From Clostridium tertium (GTDB taxonomy: Bacteria > Bacillota > Clostridia > Clostridiales > Clostridiaceae): DNA of 64,000 bases. A model generated the notes under the pieces. The model was not told where the DNA came from. It made no database searches and saw only the letters and a list, made by a program, of their open reading frames with translations. Shown here one piece after another: positions 19,101 through 26,424 of the stretch. How positions within the stretch are numbered: position 1 is the first letter of the stretch; each line of letters starts with the position of its first letter. The stretch is taken from positions 79,854-143,853 of the forward strand of contig NZ_JAGGJY010000009.1 of the NCBI RefSeq assembly GCF_017873245.1. Reading direction: 5' to 3'. A program made the position numbers and the translations under genes.

Positions 19101-20076
19101 TAAAATCAAATTCGAATCCCCAACTTTCCCATCTAGAATCATATGCTATATCAGGTATTGAAGCTGGTGCAGATATTCCCTTATCTTTCATAACTCCTGC
19201 GTAACTCTTTAGCCCAGAATAATAATCACCATTTGTTGCAGTTATAACACTTGTACCTATAGCAATTTCAGCACCTTTTTTTAAAGTTTGTCCATTCCAC
19301 TCCATTCCTAATGAAACTGTATTATCTTTTCCTATAATAGGCAACTTAAATTCTCTTCTTGAAGTTGATGCATCACCTATTCCAATTCCCCCCACAGAGT
19401 TATAAACATAACTAAATGGAACTCCTACAGAATAATTATTTTGTCCACTATTATGGTTATATCCATTAGTAACATTAACGATAGTATTTGCTCCTTGTTG
19501 ATCTGCACACCCTTGATATGCAAGAAAAGGTCCTTGCCCTAAACTCATTGTATACTCATTTTCATGAAAGCTATCTACTAATAAATCGTTACTTTCTGCT
19601 TTATAACTTACTGTTGAATATATTGCTCCTGGATTGCTGTTAGATGTTTCTAATACTATCTTTCTTATCAGATTAGTAGATGAACTTTTAGATATAATAG
19701 TAAGTCTATTTCCAACACCTAATATCGAGTTTATGTTTTCTTCTAGATTTTTTGATATAATTACAAAATCTCTTATCTTTTGTCCACCTATTATTGGATA
19801 ACCTGAAAAATCTGCTGTATCTAAAGAAGTCGTAGCTTTTGTTTTAACTCCATTTTCATCTACTAGATAAATACATGTAGCACCTCTATTGTCTACTTCT
19901 AAAGCAATTCCATTTCCATTCAAAAAAACATTTTCATTTGCTTGTGAAATATCAGTATCTAATTTTTCAACACTAATATTATCAATTAAATTATAAGCAT
20001 TACTTGAAGTCCAGTTCGAAAAAAATCCCAGTCCACACATAGCTGTAATAAAAGTAGCTAAAATTCTTTTTTTCAT
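16114..20076 (-). CDS. Secreted GH36-type alpha-galactosaminidase fused to CBM32 and GalNAc-deacetylase-like propeller
   Basis: A 1320-residue exported protein. Residues 1-27 are a signal peptide (cut after SNA). Residues about 40-290 form the beta-sandwich that precedes GH36 barrels; about 300-620 is the barrel, with D465 in GFKED as likely nucleophile and D520 in CNCGTPQD as candidate acid/base; about 700-855 is a beta-sandwich; about 865-1004 is an F5/8-C (CBM32) module; 1010-1320 is a five-bladed propeller with four S-x-DG(V/I)NW blade motifs. In that propeller E1064, the HxxD pair H1095/D1098 and H1212 resemble the metal site of the Flavonifractor GalNAc deacetylase, by memory. The inferred job is to deacetylate terminal alpha-GalNAc (blood group A, mucins) and then release galactosamine. 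No anchor signal is seen. It follows a mannose-family PTS by 111 bp. Confidence 0.8.
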   Translation of the reverse strand: MKKRILATFITAMCGLGFFSNWTSSNAYNLIDNISVEKLDTDISQANENVFLNGNGIALEVDNRGATCIYLVDENGVKTKATTSLDTADFSGYPIIGGQKIRDFVIISKNLEENINSILGVGNRLTIISKSSSTNLIRKIVLETSNSNPGAIYSTVSYKAESNDLLVDSFHENEYTMSLGQGPFLAYQGCADQQGANTIVNVTNGYNHNSGQNNYSVGVPFSYVYNSVGGIGIGDASTSRREFKLPIIGKDNTVSLGMEWNGQTLKKGAEIAIGTSVITATNGDYYSGLKSYAGVMKDKGISAPASIPDIAYDSRWESWGFEFDFTIEKIVNKLDELKAMGIKQITLDDGWYTYAGDWELSPQKFPNGNADMKYLTDEIHKRGMTAILWWRPVDGGINSKLVSEHPEWFIKNSQGNMVRLPGPGGGNGGTAGFALCPNSEGSIQHHKDFVTVALEEWGFDGFKEDYVWGIPKCYDSSHKHSSLSDTLENQYKFYEAIYEQSIAINPDTFIELCNCGTPQDFYSTPYVNHAPTADPISRVQTRTRVKAFKAIFGDDFPVTTDHNSVWLPSALGTGSVMITKHTTLSSSDREQYNKYFGLARDLELAKGEFIGNLYKYGIDPLESYVIRKGEDIYYSFYKDNSSYSGNIEIKGLDSNATYRIEDYVNNRVIARGVKGPTATINTSFTDNLLVRAIPDDTPAEVTTFDVGNNTILSSTDSGNSKYLNAVSTTLEKTATIDSLSIYIGNNSESGKLQIAIYDDNNGKPGTKKAYVEEFVPTKNSWNTKKVVNSVTLPSGQYWLVFQPDNDVLQTKTNPSSMKQSANNNPYNYNILPNSFPIGTGYNAYKGDVSFYATFKEASSQAIPQNSWALKYVDSEETTGENGRATNAFDGNNNTIWHTKYSGGNAAPMPHEIQIDLRGVYNINQINYLPRQDGGTNGTIKDYEVYLSLDGVNWGQPISKGTFESNSTEKIVKFNETKSRYVKLKALSEINNKQFTTVADLKVFGWEISKIEKPLQNAETYLNIPTYDGLNQSTHPDVKYFKNGWNGYKYWMIMTPNRTGSSVAENPSILASNDGINWEVPVGVTNPIAPMPQVGHNCDVDMIYNEATDELWVYWVESDDITKGWVKLIKSKDGVNWSSQQVVVDDNRAKYSTLSPSIIFKDNKYYMWSVNTGNSGWNNQSNKVELRESSDGVNWSNPTVVNTLAQDGSQIWHVNVEYIPSKNEYWAIYPAYKNGTGSDKTELYYAKSSDGVNWTTYKNPILSKGTSGKWDDMEIYRSCFVYDEDTNMIKVWYGAVSQNPQIWKIGFTENDYDKFIEGLTQ

Positions 20077-20187
20077 TTTTATTCCTCCCTATAAATAATT
20101 TATAAAAATAAAACTACCCCAAAGACTATCTTAGATATTTAAGAAACACTAAGAAGCAAAAGGATAGCTTTTAATTTATTTACTTAA

Positions 20188-20988
20188 CTATAAAATTCCA
20201 ACGAATGAAAGTAATATAGACATTATGAATGTTGAGAAAATAAGTACTACTGGGCTAATTTTCTTATTTTTTATTAAGAAATACATTAATAATGTATATC
20301 CTAATGGCAAAATATTAGGGAATATCTTATCAAAAAAGTCAGTTTGTAATGATACTGTTTTACTTTCATTAACAACTATATTTGTTAAAACATTTATTTT
20401 TACATAAGATGCTATTAATCCACCTATTACTGTTACTCCTAAAACTGTTGCTGCTTTTCCTATAACTTTTGAATTATGCTTTATTTTATCTATAGCTTTA
20501 ACTCCTAAATTATACCCTAAATGAGTCCAAGCAATTCTTAATATAAATACTATTAAATATACGGTAAAGAATATTATTGGTCCAAGCACGCTACCTTCCA
20601 TTGCAAAAGAAGCACTTATCCCTGCAACTATTGGTAATAAAGTAAACCAAAATATTGCATCTCCTATTCCTGCTAATGGTCCAAATAAAGCAACCTTTAA
20701 TCCTTTAATAATACTTCTATCTTCATTGTTTTCTTCTAAAGAAATAAGTAATCCCATCAAAAATCCAACTAAATTTGGATGTGTATTTATAAACTCAAGA
20801 TTATCACTCATTGCATCTGATATAGCTTTCTTATCATTCTTATATATTTTCTTAAGAAATGGCAGTTGTGCTACTGTAAATCCACCTGCTTGCATTCTCT
20901 CATAATTAAAACTTGCCTGTAAAAATGATGACATAAGACCAAGCTTAGTAATATCTTTTTTAGTCAATACTTTCTTAGATTCCTTCAC
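20188..20988 (-). CDS. PTS mannose-family EIID
   Basis: A 266-residue EIID membrane subunit. The N-terminal FLQASFNYERMQAGGF and the GLKVALFGPLAGIGDAIFW segment are family hallmarks; several membrane helices follow. With IIC it forms the channel. Its start overlaps the IIC gene by 14 nt, which implies translational coupling. The glycosidase gene follows, suggesting that the released amino sugar is the substrate. Confidence 0.92.
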   Translation of the reverse strand: MKESKKVLTKKDITKLGLMSSFLQASFNYERMQAGGFTVAQLPFLKKIYKNDKKAISDAMSDNLEFINTHPNLVGFLMGLLISLEENNEDRSIIKGLKVALFGPLAGIGDAIFWFTLLPIVAGISASFAMEGSVLGPIIFFTVYLIVFILRIAWTHLGYNLGVKAIDKIKHNSKVIGKAATVLGVTVIGGLIASYVKINVLTNIVVNESKTVSLQTDFFDKIFPNILPLGYTLLMYFLIKNKKISPVVLIFSTFIMSILLSFVGIL

Positions 20989-21769
20989 CTAAATCATCTC
21001 CTTCATTATTTGATTTAACTATTAAGCTTTCCCTATCCTTATCAAGATTGTAAGTAAATAAAGCAAATGCAGCTCCAATTACCGCTACTGGTAATAAGTT
21101 AGAGTATTGCACAAATGAAGCTACAACAAATCCTACTATTAGAAATGGTATATATTGCTTCTTTAACATTACCTTTAATAACATTCCAAATCCAACTGCT
21201 GGTAATATTCCTCCCGCTATCTCAAATCCATGAGTAAGCCAAGATGGCATTGAATTTACTAAAGATTGCATAGCATCTTGTGCTACGTATGCAGATAAAA
21301 ATACTATTGCTCCATAAGTTAATGCTACTATTAAAGTAGTTAATATATTTAATTTAATTAATCCATTTATATCAGCATCGTCTGCAAATTTATCTGCCTT
21401 ATTCATAAAGAAAGAAAATGTTGAATAATAAAATAAAATTACATATTGCATTAAGAAACTAAATGGTAATGCAAGTCCAATTGCTGTAGCCGCATCTTTT
21501 CCAGTAGTATATGCTATAACAGTTGTCATAACTCCTGCTAAAACTGGATTTGGTGGTTGTGTTCCCCCTGCTGGTGTTAACCCTGCAAATGCTAATTCAG
21601 TAAGTCCTCCCGCTAATAATCCTAATTGTAAATCCCCTAAAATAATTCCTGTTAGTGTACATACTATGATAGGTCTAAAAATAAATAATCCTTCTAACCA
21701 AAAATCAATTCCTACTATAGTCGCCATTACTGCCAAAAGGATACCTTGAATTAAAGTAATACTTTGCAT
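20975..21769 (-). CDS. PTS mannose-family EIIC
   Basis: A 264-residue EIIC permease. GLLAGGLTELAFAGLTPAGG and the PPNPVLAGVMTT segment are typical of the mannose/sorbose/galactosamine family. It carries the substrate path with IID. Located 12 bp after the second IIB gene. Confidence 0.92.
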   Translation of the reverse strand: MQSITLIQGILLAVMATIVGIDFWLEGLFIFRPIIVCTLTGIILGDLQLGLLAGGLTELAFAGLTPAGGTQPPNPVLAGVMTTVIAYTTGKDAATAIGLALPFSFLMQYVILFYYSTFSFFMNKADKFADDADINGLIKLNILTTLIVALTYGAIVFLSAYVAQDAMQSLVNSMPSWLTHGFEIAGGILPAVGFGMLLKVMLKKQYIPFLIVGFVVASFVQYSNLLPVAVIGAAFALFTYNLDKDRESLIVKSNNEGDDLGEGI

Positions 21770-21781
21770 TATAAATCCTCC

Positions 21782-22249
21782 CTATTTTATATTTTCTTTA
21801 ATATCTCCAGGAACATCTTGTATAAATACATTTATTCCCTTTGACTTTATAAATCTTAAATCTTCTAAATCTTTATCATCAACATAAACCTTCTTACTAA
21901 TTTGTCTCTTTCCCTTATCAAAGTGCATATTTCCAACATTTACGTCTTTTATAGGAACCCCACCTTCTACTAATGCTCTTACTTCATTTGGTGTTCTACA
22001 TACTATAAATATCTTTTGTGCAGGAGATGCTTTATGAATTATATTTATTGTCTTTTCAATAGTGAAAAATCTTATTCCCGCCCCAGAAGATTCTGCTGTA
22101 ATTCTCATCAGTTGCTGTTGTAATGGATCCTTTGCACTTAAATCATCTGCTACAACAATTAAATTTGCTCCTAAAGAAGTAGTCCACGTTATTCCAACTT
22201 GTCCATGTACTAATCTATTATCTATCCTTACTAGTAATATATTTGGCAT
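21782..22249 (-). CDS. PTS mannose-family EIIB, second copy in operon
   Basis: A 155-residue EIIB with phosphorylated H15 in DNRLVHGQVG. It is similar along its length to the IIB encoded just upstream (22279-22752). In the E. coli aga/gam cluster two IIBs serve GalNAc and galactosamine systems separately, but here both share one IIC/IID pair. No IIA is encoded nearby, so phosphate must come from an IIA elsewhere. Confidence 0.9.
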   Translation of the reverse strand: MPNILLVRIDNRLVHGQVGITWTTSLGANLIVVADDLSAKDPLQQQLMRITAESSGAGIRFFTIEKTINIIHKASPAQKIFIVCRTPNEVRALVEGGVPIKDVNVGNMHFDKGKRQISKKVYVDDKDLEDLRFIKSKGINVFIQDVPGDIKENIK

Positions 22250-22278
22250 TAATAATTCCCCCTATGTCTTTCTTTATT

Positions 22279-22752
22279 TTATTTAATATACTCTTTAATA
22301 TCTCCTGGAACATCTTGAATAAATATTTTTATTTTAGTACTCTTTATAGCCTCTAAGTCTTCTAAATCTTTATCATTGACATATACTTTTTTACTTATCG
22401 CTTTTTTTCCTTTTACAAAATGTAAGTTTCCTATATTTAATTCTTCTATTGGAACACCTCCTTCTATTAATCTCCTTGCATCTTCTAATGTTCTACAAAC
22501 CAAAAATATCTTCTGTCTTTCACTTGCCTTTGGTATAGCTTTAATAGTCATATCTATCGTAAAGAATCTTATACTTACTCCTGCTGTATTTGTTATTACT
22601 CTCATTAAATCTTGCTGAAATTTATCTTCCAAAATTTTATCATCGGCTACTATAACTAAGTTAACCCCTAATGACGTTGTCCATGTTAATCCCACTTGCC
22701 CATGAACCAGTCTATTATCTACCCTTGTTAATACTATATTTGGTTTACTCAC
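22279..22752 (-). CDS. PTS mannose-family EIIB, first copy in operon
   Basis: A 157-residue EIIB with phosphorylated H17 in DNRLVHGQVG. First gene of the PTS-glycosidase operon, with AGGAGG before the ATG. It differs from the second IIB mainly in residues 28-60 and near the C-terminus, so the pair is an old tandem duplication and both copies keep the catalytic loop. Confidence 0.9.
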   Translation of the reverse strand: MSKPNIVLTRVDNRLVHGQVGLTWTTSLGVNLVIVADDKILEDKFQQDLMRVITNTAGVSIRFFTIDMTIKAIPKASERQKIFLVCRTLEDARRLIEGGVPIEELNIGNLHFVKGKKAISKKVYVNDKDLEDLEAIKSTKIKIFIQDVPGDIKEYIK

Positions 22753-22779
22753 TTGTCCCTTCCTCCTAACCCAAATTTA

Positions 22780-22793
22780 TGTATTCATTTACA
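22780..22793. promoter_or_regulatory. cre-like palindrome before the mannose-family PTS operon
   Basis: TGTATTCATTTACA (minus strand TGTAAATGAATACA) lies between the predicted -10 box and the first IIB gene. It is almost the same as the site before glpP, in the same relative position, which supports CcpA control. Confidence 0.5.
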
Positions 22794-22809
22794 TTTACTG
22801 TATGACTTA

Positions 22810-22837
22810 ATTATATTTATTCATTTATTATTTACAA
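22810..22837 (-). promoter_or_regulatory. Promoter of the mannose-family PTS-glycosidase operon
   Basis: Minus strand TTGTAA (22837-22832), 16 bp, TATAAT (22815-22810). Confidence 0.5.
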
Positions 22838-22889
22838 TACTTTTGAATAATTATGAACCACTTTTATAAATTGTATTTAATTGAAATAT

Positions 22890-22948
22890 ATACCAGTAGT
22901 ATCATTTGTATCTAATCTTCTTATTTCAATTACATACTAAGTTAGTAT
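22890..22948. promoter_or_regulatory. Two candidate GntR operators
   Basis: ATACTAAGTTAGTAT at 22934-22948 is a perfect odd palindrome and runs into TATAAT (22948-22953), the likely -10 box of the GntR gene. A related imperfect palindrome, ATACCAGTAGTAT, lies at 22890-22902. Both resemble the AT-rich A-T-A-C...G-T-A-T operators of HutC-type GntR proteins. Inferred to give autoregulation and control of the divergent PTS operon. Confidence 0.5.
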
Positions 22949-22988
22949 ATAATTTAAATTAACAACTTTTGCTTTAAGGAGTGATTTT

Positions 22989-23726
22989 ATGGCTGAGAAA
23001 CCTCTTTATGTAGATATCTCTGAAAAAATTCTTTCTAGTATAGAACAAAGGAATTTTAACGAGAACTCATCGCTCCCATCAGAGCGAGCTTTGTGCGAAC
23101 GTTATCACGTAAGTAGATCTACAATACGACAGGCTCTTAATCATTTAAAATTTAATGGATATATATATACAGTCCAAGGAAAGGGAACCTTTGTAAAACC
23201 AATAGTTTATGAACAGAACTTATTTAAATTTTATTCTTTTACAGATGAGCTAAGAAATAAAAATATAAATGTCAGTAACGTAATAATTGGACATGAATTA
23301 GTTTCAATTAATGATGTACTAGCTTCTAAATTAGGAAGGAAGTGTAATGAAATATTTCACAAAATAATTCGTTTGAGGTTTGCCGACTCTTGCCCAATAA
23401 TGATTGAAACCATTTATCTTCCTCAAAATAGATTTTATCATATAGAAATTGGGAAAATAGAAAAAGGATCAATGGCTTCATATCTTACTAAAAAATATGA
23501 TTTACAATTAGATAGAGTTATAGAAACCTTTAGACCAGTACTTCCAAGATATTGGCAGTGTGATTTATTAAAAATTTCTTCTAAGGATCCTTGTACAATG
23601 TTAGAGAGATTCTCATATGAAAACGATATACTAATTCAATATACAGTATCTATTATAAGAGGGGATAAATATATATTTAAAACCGATCTATCTCGCAATT
23701 ATCTAGGAAATAACCTACCCTTATAA
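22989..23726 (+). CDS. GntR-family (HutC/UTRA) regulator of the PTS-glycosidase operon
   Basis: A 245-residue regulator. Residues 1-75 form the winged helix (LPSERALCERYHVSRSTIRQ, then GYIYTVQGKGTFV); residues about 90-240 form a UTRA effector domain, which in relatives binds amino-sugar phosphates. It is divergent from the mannose-family PTS, so a role like AgaR or NagR, sensing GalN-6-P or GalNAc-6-P, is inferred. AAGGAG precedes the start. Confidence 0.88.
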   Translation: MAEKPLYVDISEKILSSIEQRNFNENSSLPSERALCERYHVSRSTIRQALNHLKFNGYIYTVQGKGTFVKPIVYEQNLFKFYSFTDELRNKNINVSNVIIGHELVSINDVLASKLGRKCNEIFHKIIRLRFADSCPIMIETIYLPQNRFYHIEIGKIEKGSMASYLTKKYDLQLDRVIETFRPVLPRYWQCDLLKISSKDPCTMLERFSYENDILIQYTVSIIRGDKYIFKTDLSRNYLGNNLPL

Positions 23727-23770
23727 AAAATAAAAACAGTCTTACAACATTGTAAAACTGTTTTTATTTT
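23726..23770. terminator. Bidirectional terminator between convergent genes
   Basis: A 15-bp stem (AAAAATAAAAACAGT and its complement) around a loop of about 15 nt, T-rich on both sides. Its right arm reaches the stop codon of the ABC ATPase gene. Confidence 0.75.
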
Positions 23771-24492
23771 TATAATACCTTAGATAAGAAATCTATAGTT
23801 CTTGAGTTTTTAGGATTTGTGAACATTTCTTCTGGAGTTCCTTGTTCTACTATATTTCCGCCATCCATAAATAATATTCTATCCCCAACTTCCTTAGCAA
23901 AGCCCATTTCATGAGTTACTACAACCATAGTCATTCCTTCTTTAGCTAAATTCTTCATAACATTTAAAACTTCTCCAACCATTTCTGGGTCTAAAGCAGA
24001 TGTTGGTTCATCAAATAACATAACATCTGGTTCCATAGCTAAAGCTCTTGCTATTGCTATTCTTTGCTTTTGTCCTCCAGATAATGATGCTGGATATGCA
24101 TTTGCTTTTTCTAATAATCCAACCTTAACTAATAAATCTTTAGCAATTTTTTCAGCTTCAGCTTTTGATTTATTCTTTACGTTTATAGGTGCTATTGTTA
24201 TATTTTCTAATACTGTCTTATGAGGGAATAAATTAAATTGTTGGAACACCATTCCCATCTTTTCTCTTATTTTATTTATATCAATATTTTTATCTGTTAT
24301 ATTTTGTCCTTCAAATATTATTTCACCTTTAGTTGGCTCTTCTAATAAATTTAAGCATCTTAAAAAAGTACTTTTACCAGATCCTGAAGGCCCTATTACA
24401 ACAACAACTTCACCTTTTTTTATATGATCATTAACGCCTTTTAAAACTTCATTGTCTCCAAAATATTTGTGTAAATTATTAACGTGAATCAC
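23770..24492 (-). CDS. Polar amino acid ABC transporter ATPase (GlnQ-like)
   Basis: A 240-residue ABC ATPase: Walker [10 protein letters not shown] (about 33-41), Q-loop in [10 protein letters not shown], signature [16 protein letters not shown] and Walker [13 protein letters not shown]. It drives import through the permease at 24479-25159, with which it overlaps by 14 nt. PAAT family; the amino acid (glutamine, cystine or arginine) is not determined. Confidence 0.93.
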   Translation of the reverse strand: MIHVNNLHKYFGDNEVLKGVNDHIKKGEVVVVIGPSGSGKSTFLRCLNLLEEPTKGEIIFEGQNITDKNIDINKIREKMGMVFQQFNLFPHKTVLENITIAPINVKNKSKAEAEKIAKDLLVKVGLLEKANAYPASLSGGQKQRIAIARALAMEPDVMLFDEPTSALDPEMVGEVLNVMKNLAKEGMTMVVVTHEMGFAKEVGDRILFMDGGNIVEQGTPEEMFTNPKNSRTIDFLSKVL

Positions 24493-25159
24493 TAGCCTTC
24501 ATTCTCCTTTCTATATAATTCATAACTCTTCCAAGTGTAAATGTAATAACAAAATAGAATACAGCTGCAACAATTAAAGGTTCAAATGCTCTAAAAGTTT
24601 TTCCTGTAATAACTTTTGCACTATACATAATTTCTCCAACTCCTATTACAGATGCCATTGAAGATTCCTTTATTACTGTAACAAATTCATTACCTATAGC
24701 AGGTAATATATTCTTAGTTGCTTGAGGTATTATTATAAGCTTCATTGCCATAAATTGATTCATACCTAAACTTCTTGCAGCTTCTAATTGCCCTTTATCT
24801 ACAGCATCTATACCTGCTCTTATAATTTCAGAAACATATGCAGCTGAATTTAAAGAAACTGCTATTATACCAGCTGGTAGAGGATCCATATTTATATTCA
24901 ATAATTGATCGAATCCATAATAAACCAACATAATTTGTAGTAACATTGGTGTTCCTCTAATAATTTCTATATAAGCTGTTGCTACTATACTTAAAGGCTT
25001 TACCTTCCCAATTTTAAATTTTGATCTTTTCATAAGAGTTAATAATGCACCAAATATAACTCCAAATAAAACACTTAAAAGTGATATTAATATTGTCCAC
25101 TTAATACCAGTATAGAAATACTGCATATTTCCAGCTAATACACTAAAATCTAATGTCAA
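24479..25159 (-). CDS. Polar amino acid ABC transporter permease
   Basis: A 226-residue HisM/GlnP-type permease with about five helices. The [14 protein letters not shown] segment with the following IPQA is the coupling loop that contacts the ATPase. It appears to start with TTG at 25159 after AAGGAGAG; no better start is near. Lies 17 bp after the binding-protein gene. Confidence 0.9.
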   Translation of the reverse strand: MTLDFSVLAGNMQYFYTGIKWTILISLLSVLFGVIFGALLTLMKRSKFKIGKVKPLSIVATAYIEIIRGTPMLLQIMLVYYGFDQLLNINMDPLPAGIIAVSLNSAAYVSEIIRAGIDAVDKGQLEAARSLGMNQFMAMKLIIIPQATKNILPAIGNEFVTVIKESSMASVIGVGEIMYSAKVITGKTFRAFEPLIVAAVFYFVITFTLGRVMNYIERRMKASDSR

Positions 25160-25176
25160 AGCTTACACTCTCCTTA

Positions 25177-25989
25177 CTATTTTTGCTTTTCCGCTAATTC
25201 ATTTGCTTCTATAATAAATTGATCTAACAATTTTTCTTCTTTAATTCTATTAATTGTTGAATTTATTTGTTCAACTAAAGCTTCTTGATTCTTTTGAATT
25301 CCAACTGCTGATCCACCTTCAGTATCTTTTACTTTTTCTTCTGCTATTATAAGTTCTGGATTATTTTTAACTATCATTTCTGCAACTGGCAACTCTACTA
25401 CTAAAGCCTCAATTTTCCCACCTTTTAAAGCAAGAACTAAATCATTAACATTTGAAAGTAATTGAAGATCTGCTTCTGGAACTTTTTCTTCTGCAATTTT
25501 CGCTTGAATAGCCCCCATTTGTGCTCCAACCTTTTGTCCTTTTAAATTTTCAAAAGTTTTATATTTATCCTTGTCTTCAGCTCTTACTAACATACCGTGT
25601 TCAGCTACATAATATATCTCTGAAAAATCTATTGCTTTTTTTCTTTCTTCATCTGGTGTCATTCCTGATATAGCTAAATCAATCTTACCTGAAGAAACTC
25701 CAGCTACTAAGTTTTCAAAATTCATATCTTGTAATTCTAATTCTACTCCAAGGTCTTTTGCTATTTCTTTTGCTATATCAACATCAAATCCAACAATTTG
25801 ATCTTGTCCATTTTCATCTAAAATATGAAATTCATATGGTGCATAATCAGCACTTAACCCTACTACTAATTTTCCTGAGTCTTTTATTGCTGATAGCTTA
25901 TCCTTTTTTGCTCCACAGCTTATCAACCCTAGTCCCATAACCCCAACAATTGTTACAGCTAATATCTTCTTTATAATTCCTTTTTTCAT
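25177..25989 (-). CDS. Polar amino acid ABC transporter substrate-binding lipoprotein
   Basis: A 270-residue lipoprotein. The signal peptide ends in a lipobox (LISC, C25). The fold is the SBP-3 type: VGLSADYAPYEF near the start, GFDVDIAKEIAKDLGVE, and the GMTPDEERKKAIDFS hinge segment. It captures a polar amino acid outside the membrane. First gene of the transporter operon, with GGGGGA before the ATG. Confidence 0.92.
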   Translation of the reverse strand: MKKGIIKKILAVTIVGVMGLGLISCGAKKDKLSAIKDSGKLVVGLSADYAPYEFHILDENGQDQIVGFDVDIAKEIAKDLGVELELQDMNFENLVAGVSSGKIDLAISGMTPDEERKKAIDFSEIYYVAEHGMLVRAEDKDKYKTFENLKGQKVGAQMGAIQAKIAEEKVPEADLQLLSNVNDLVLALKGGKIEALVVELPVAEMIVKNNPELIIAEEKVKDTEGGSAVGIQKNQEALVEQINSTINRIKEEKLLDQFIIEANELAEKQK

Positions 25990-26047
25990 TATTAAATCCC
26001 CCTCTTTATGATTAAATATACATTCTCTCTTTAATTACGATAGTATA

Positions 26048-26077
26048 ATTATACACCCATTATTCATTTTTATTCAA
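26048..26077 (-). promoter_or_regulatory. Promoter of the amino acid ABC operon
   Basis: Minus strand TTGAAT (26077-26072), 18 bp, TATAAT (26053-26048). Confidence 0.45.
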
Positions 26078-26211
26078 TACCTTTTTTATATTTTTTTAAT
26101 ATTTTTTATTATTTATAGTATTTTAATAAAAATATTAAAGAAATCAGCATATTTTACTTATAAAAATAAATTTTCATAATATTTTTTGTCTTTTCATCCA
26201 CTGAAACTTTA

Positions 26212-26271
26212 TGCATAATTAAAAGTTGTCAGCTATTAATTATACATAATATGTATAGTTTGCATAATTAA
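26212..26271. promoter_or_regulatory. Palindrome flanked by direct repeats in a divergent gap
   Basis: TGCATAATTAA occurs at 26212-26222 and again at 26261-26271; between them TATACATAATATGTATA (26241-26257) is a perfect 8-1-8 palindrome. The half-site looks like an ArgR box (TGNATWWWWATNCA). The cluster lies in the 435-bp gap between the ABC operon and the ATPase gene at 26425; the rest of that gap shows only the promoter at 26048. Confidence 0.4.
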
Positions 26272-26424
26272 CACTAGGATAATATTATCCAATTATTTAT
26301 GTTTCACTTAACTCTACTCTTTTTGTAACTCAAATAAAACTTAATTATAATGTTTCATTTTTCTAATAAATACATATATTATTATTAAAACTTAACCGAA
26401 AAACAATATTTAGGAGTGATATAG

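Noticed and set aside
25990..26424. T-box or amino acid riboswitch before the ABC operon
   Set aside because: No T-box sequence, specifier stem or terminator/antiterminator pair. The only structure is the short palindrome cluster.
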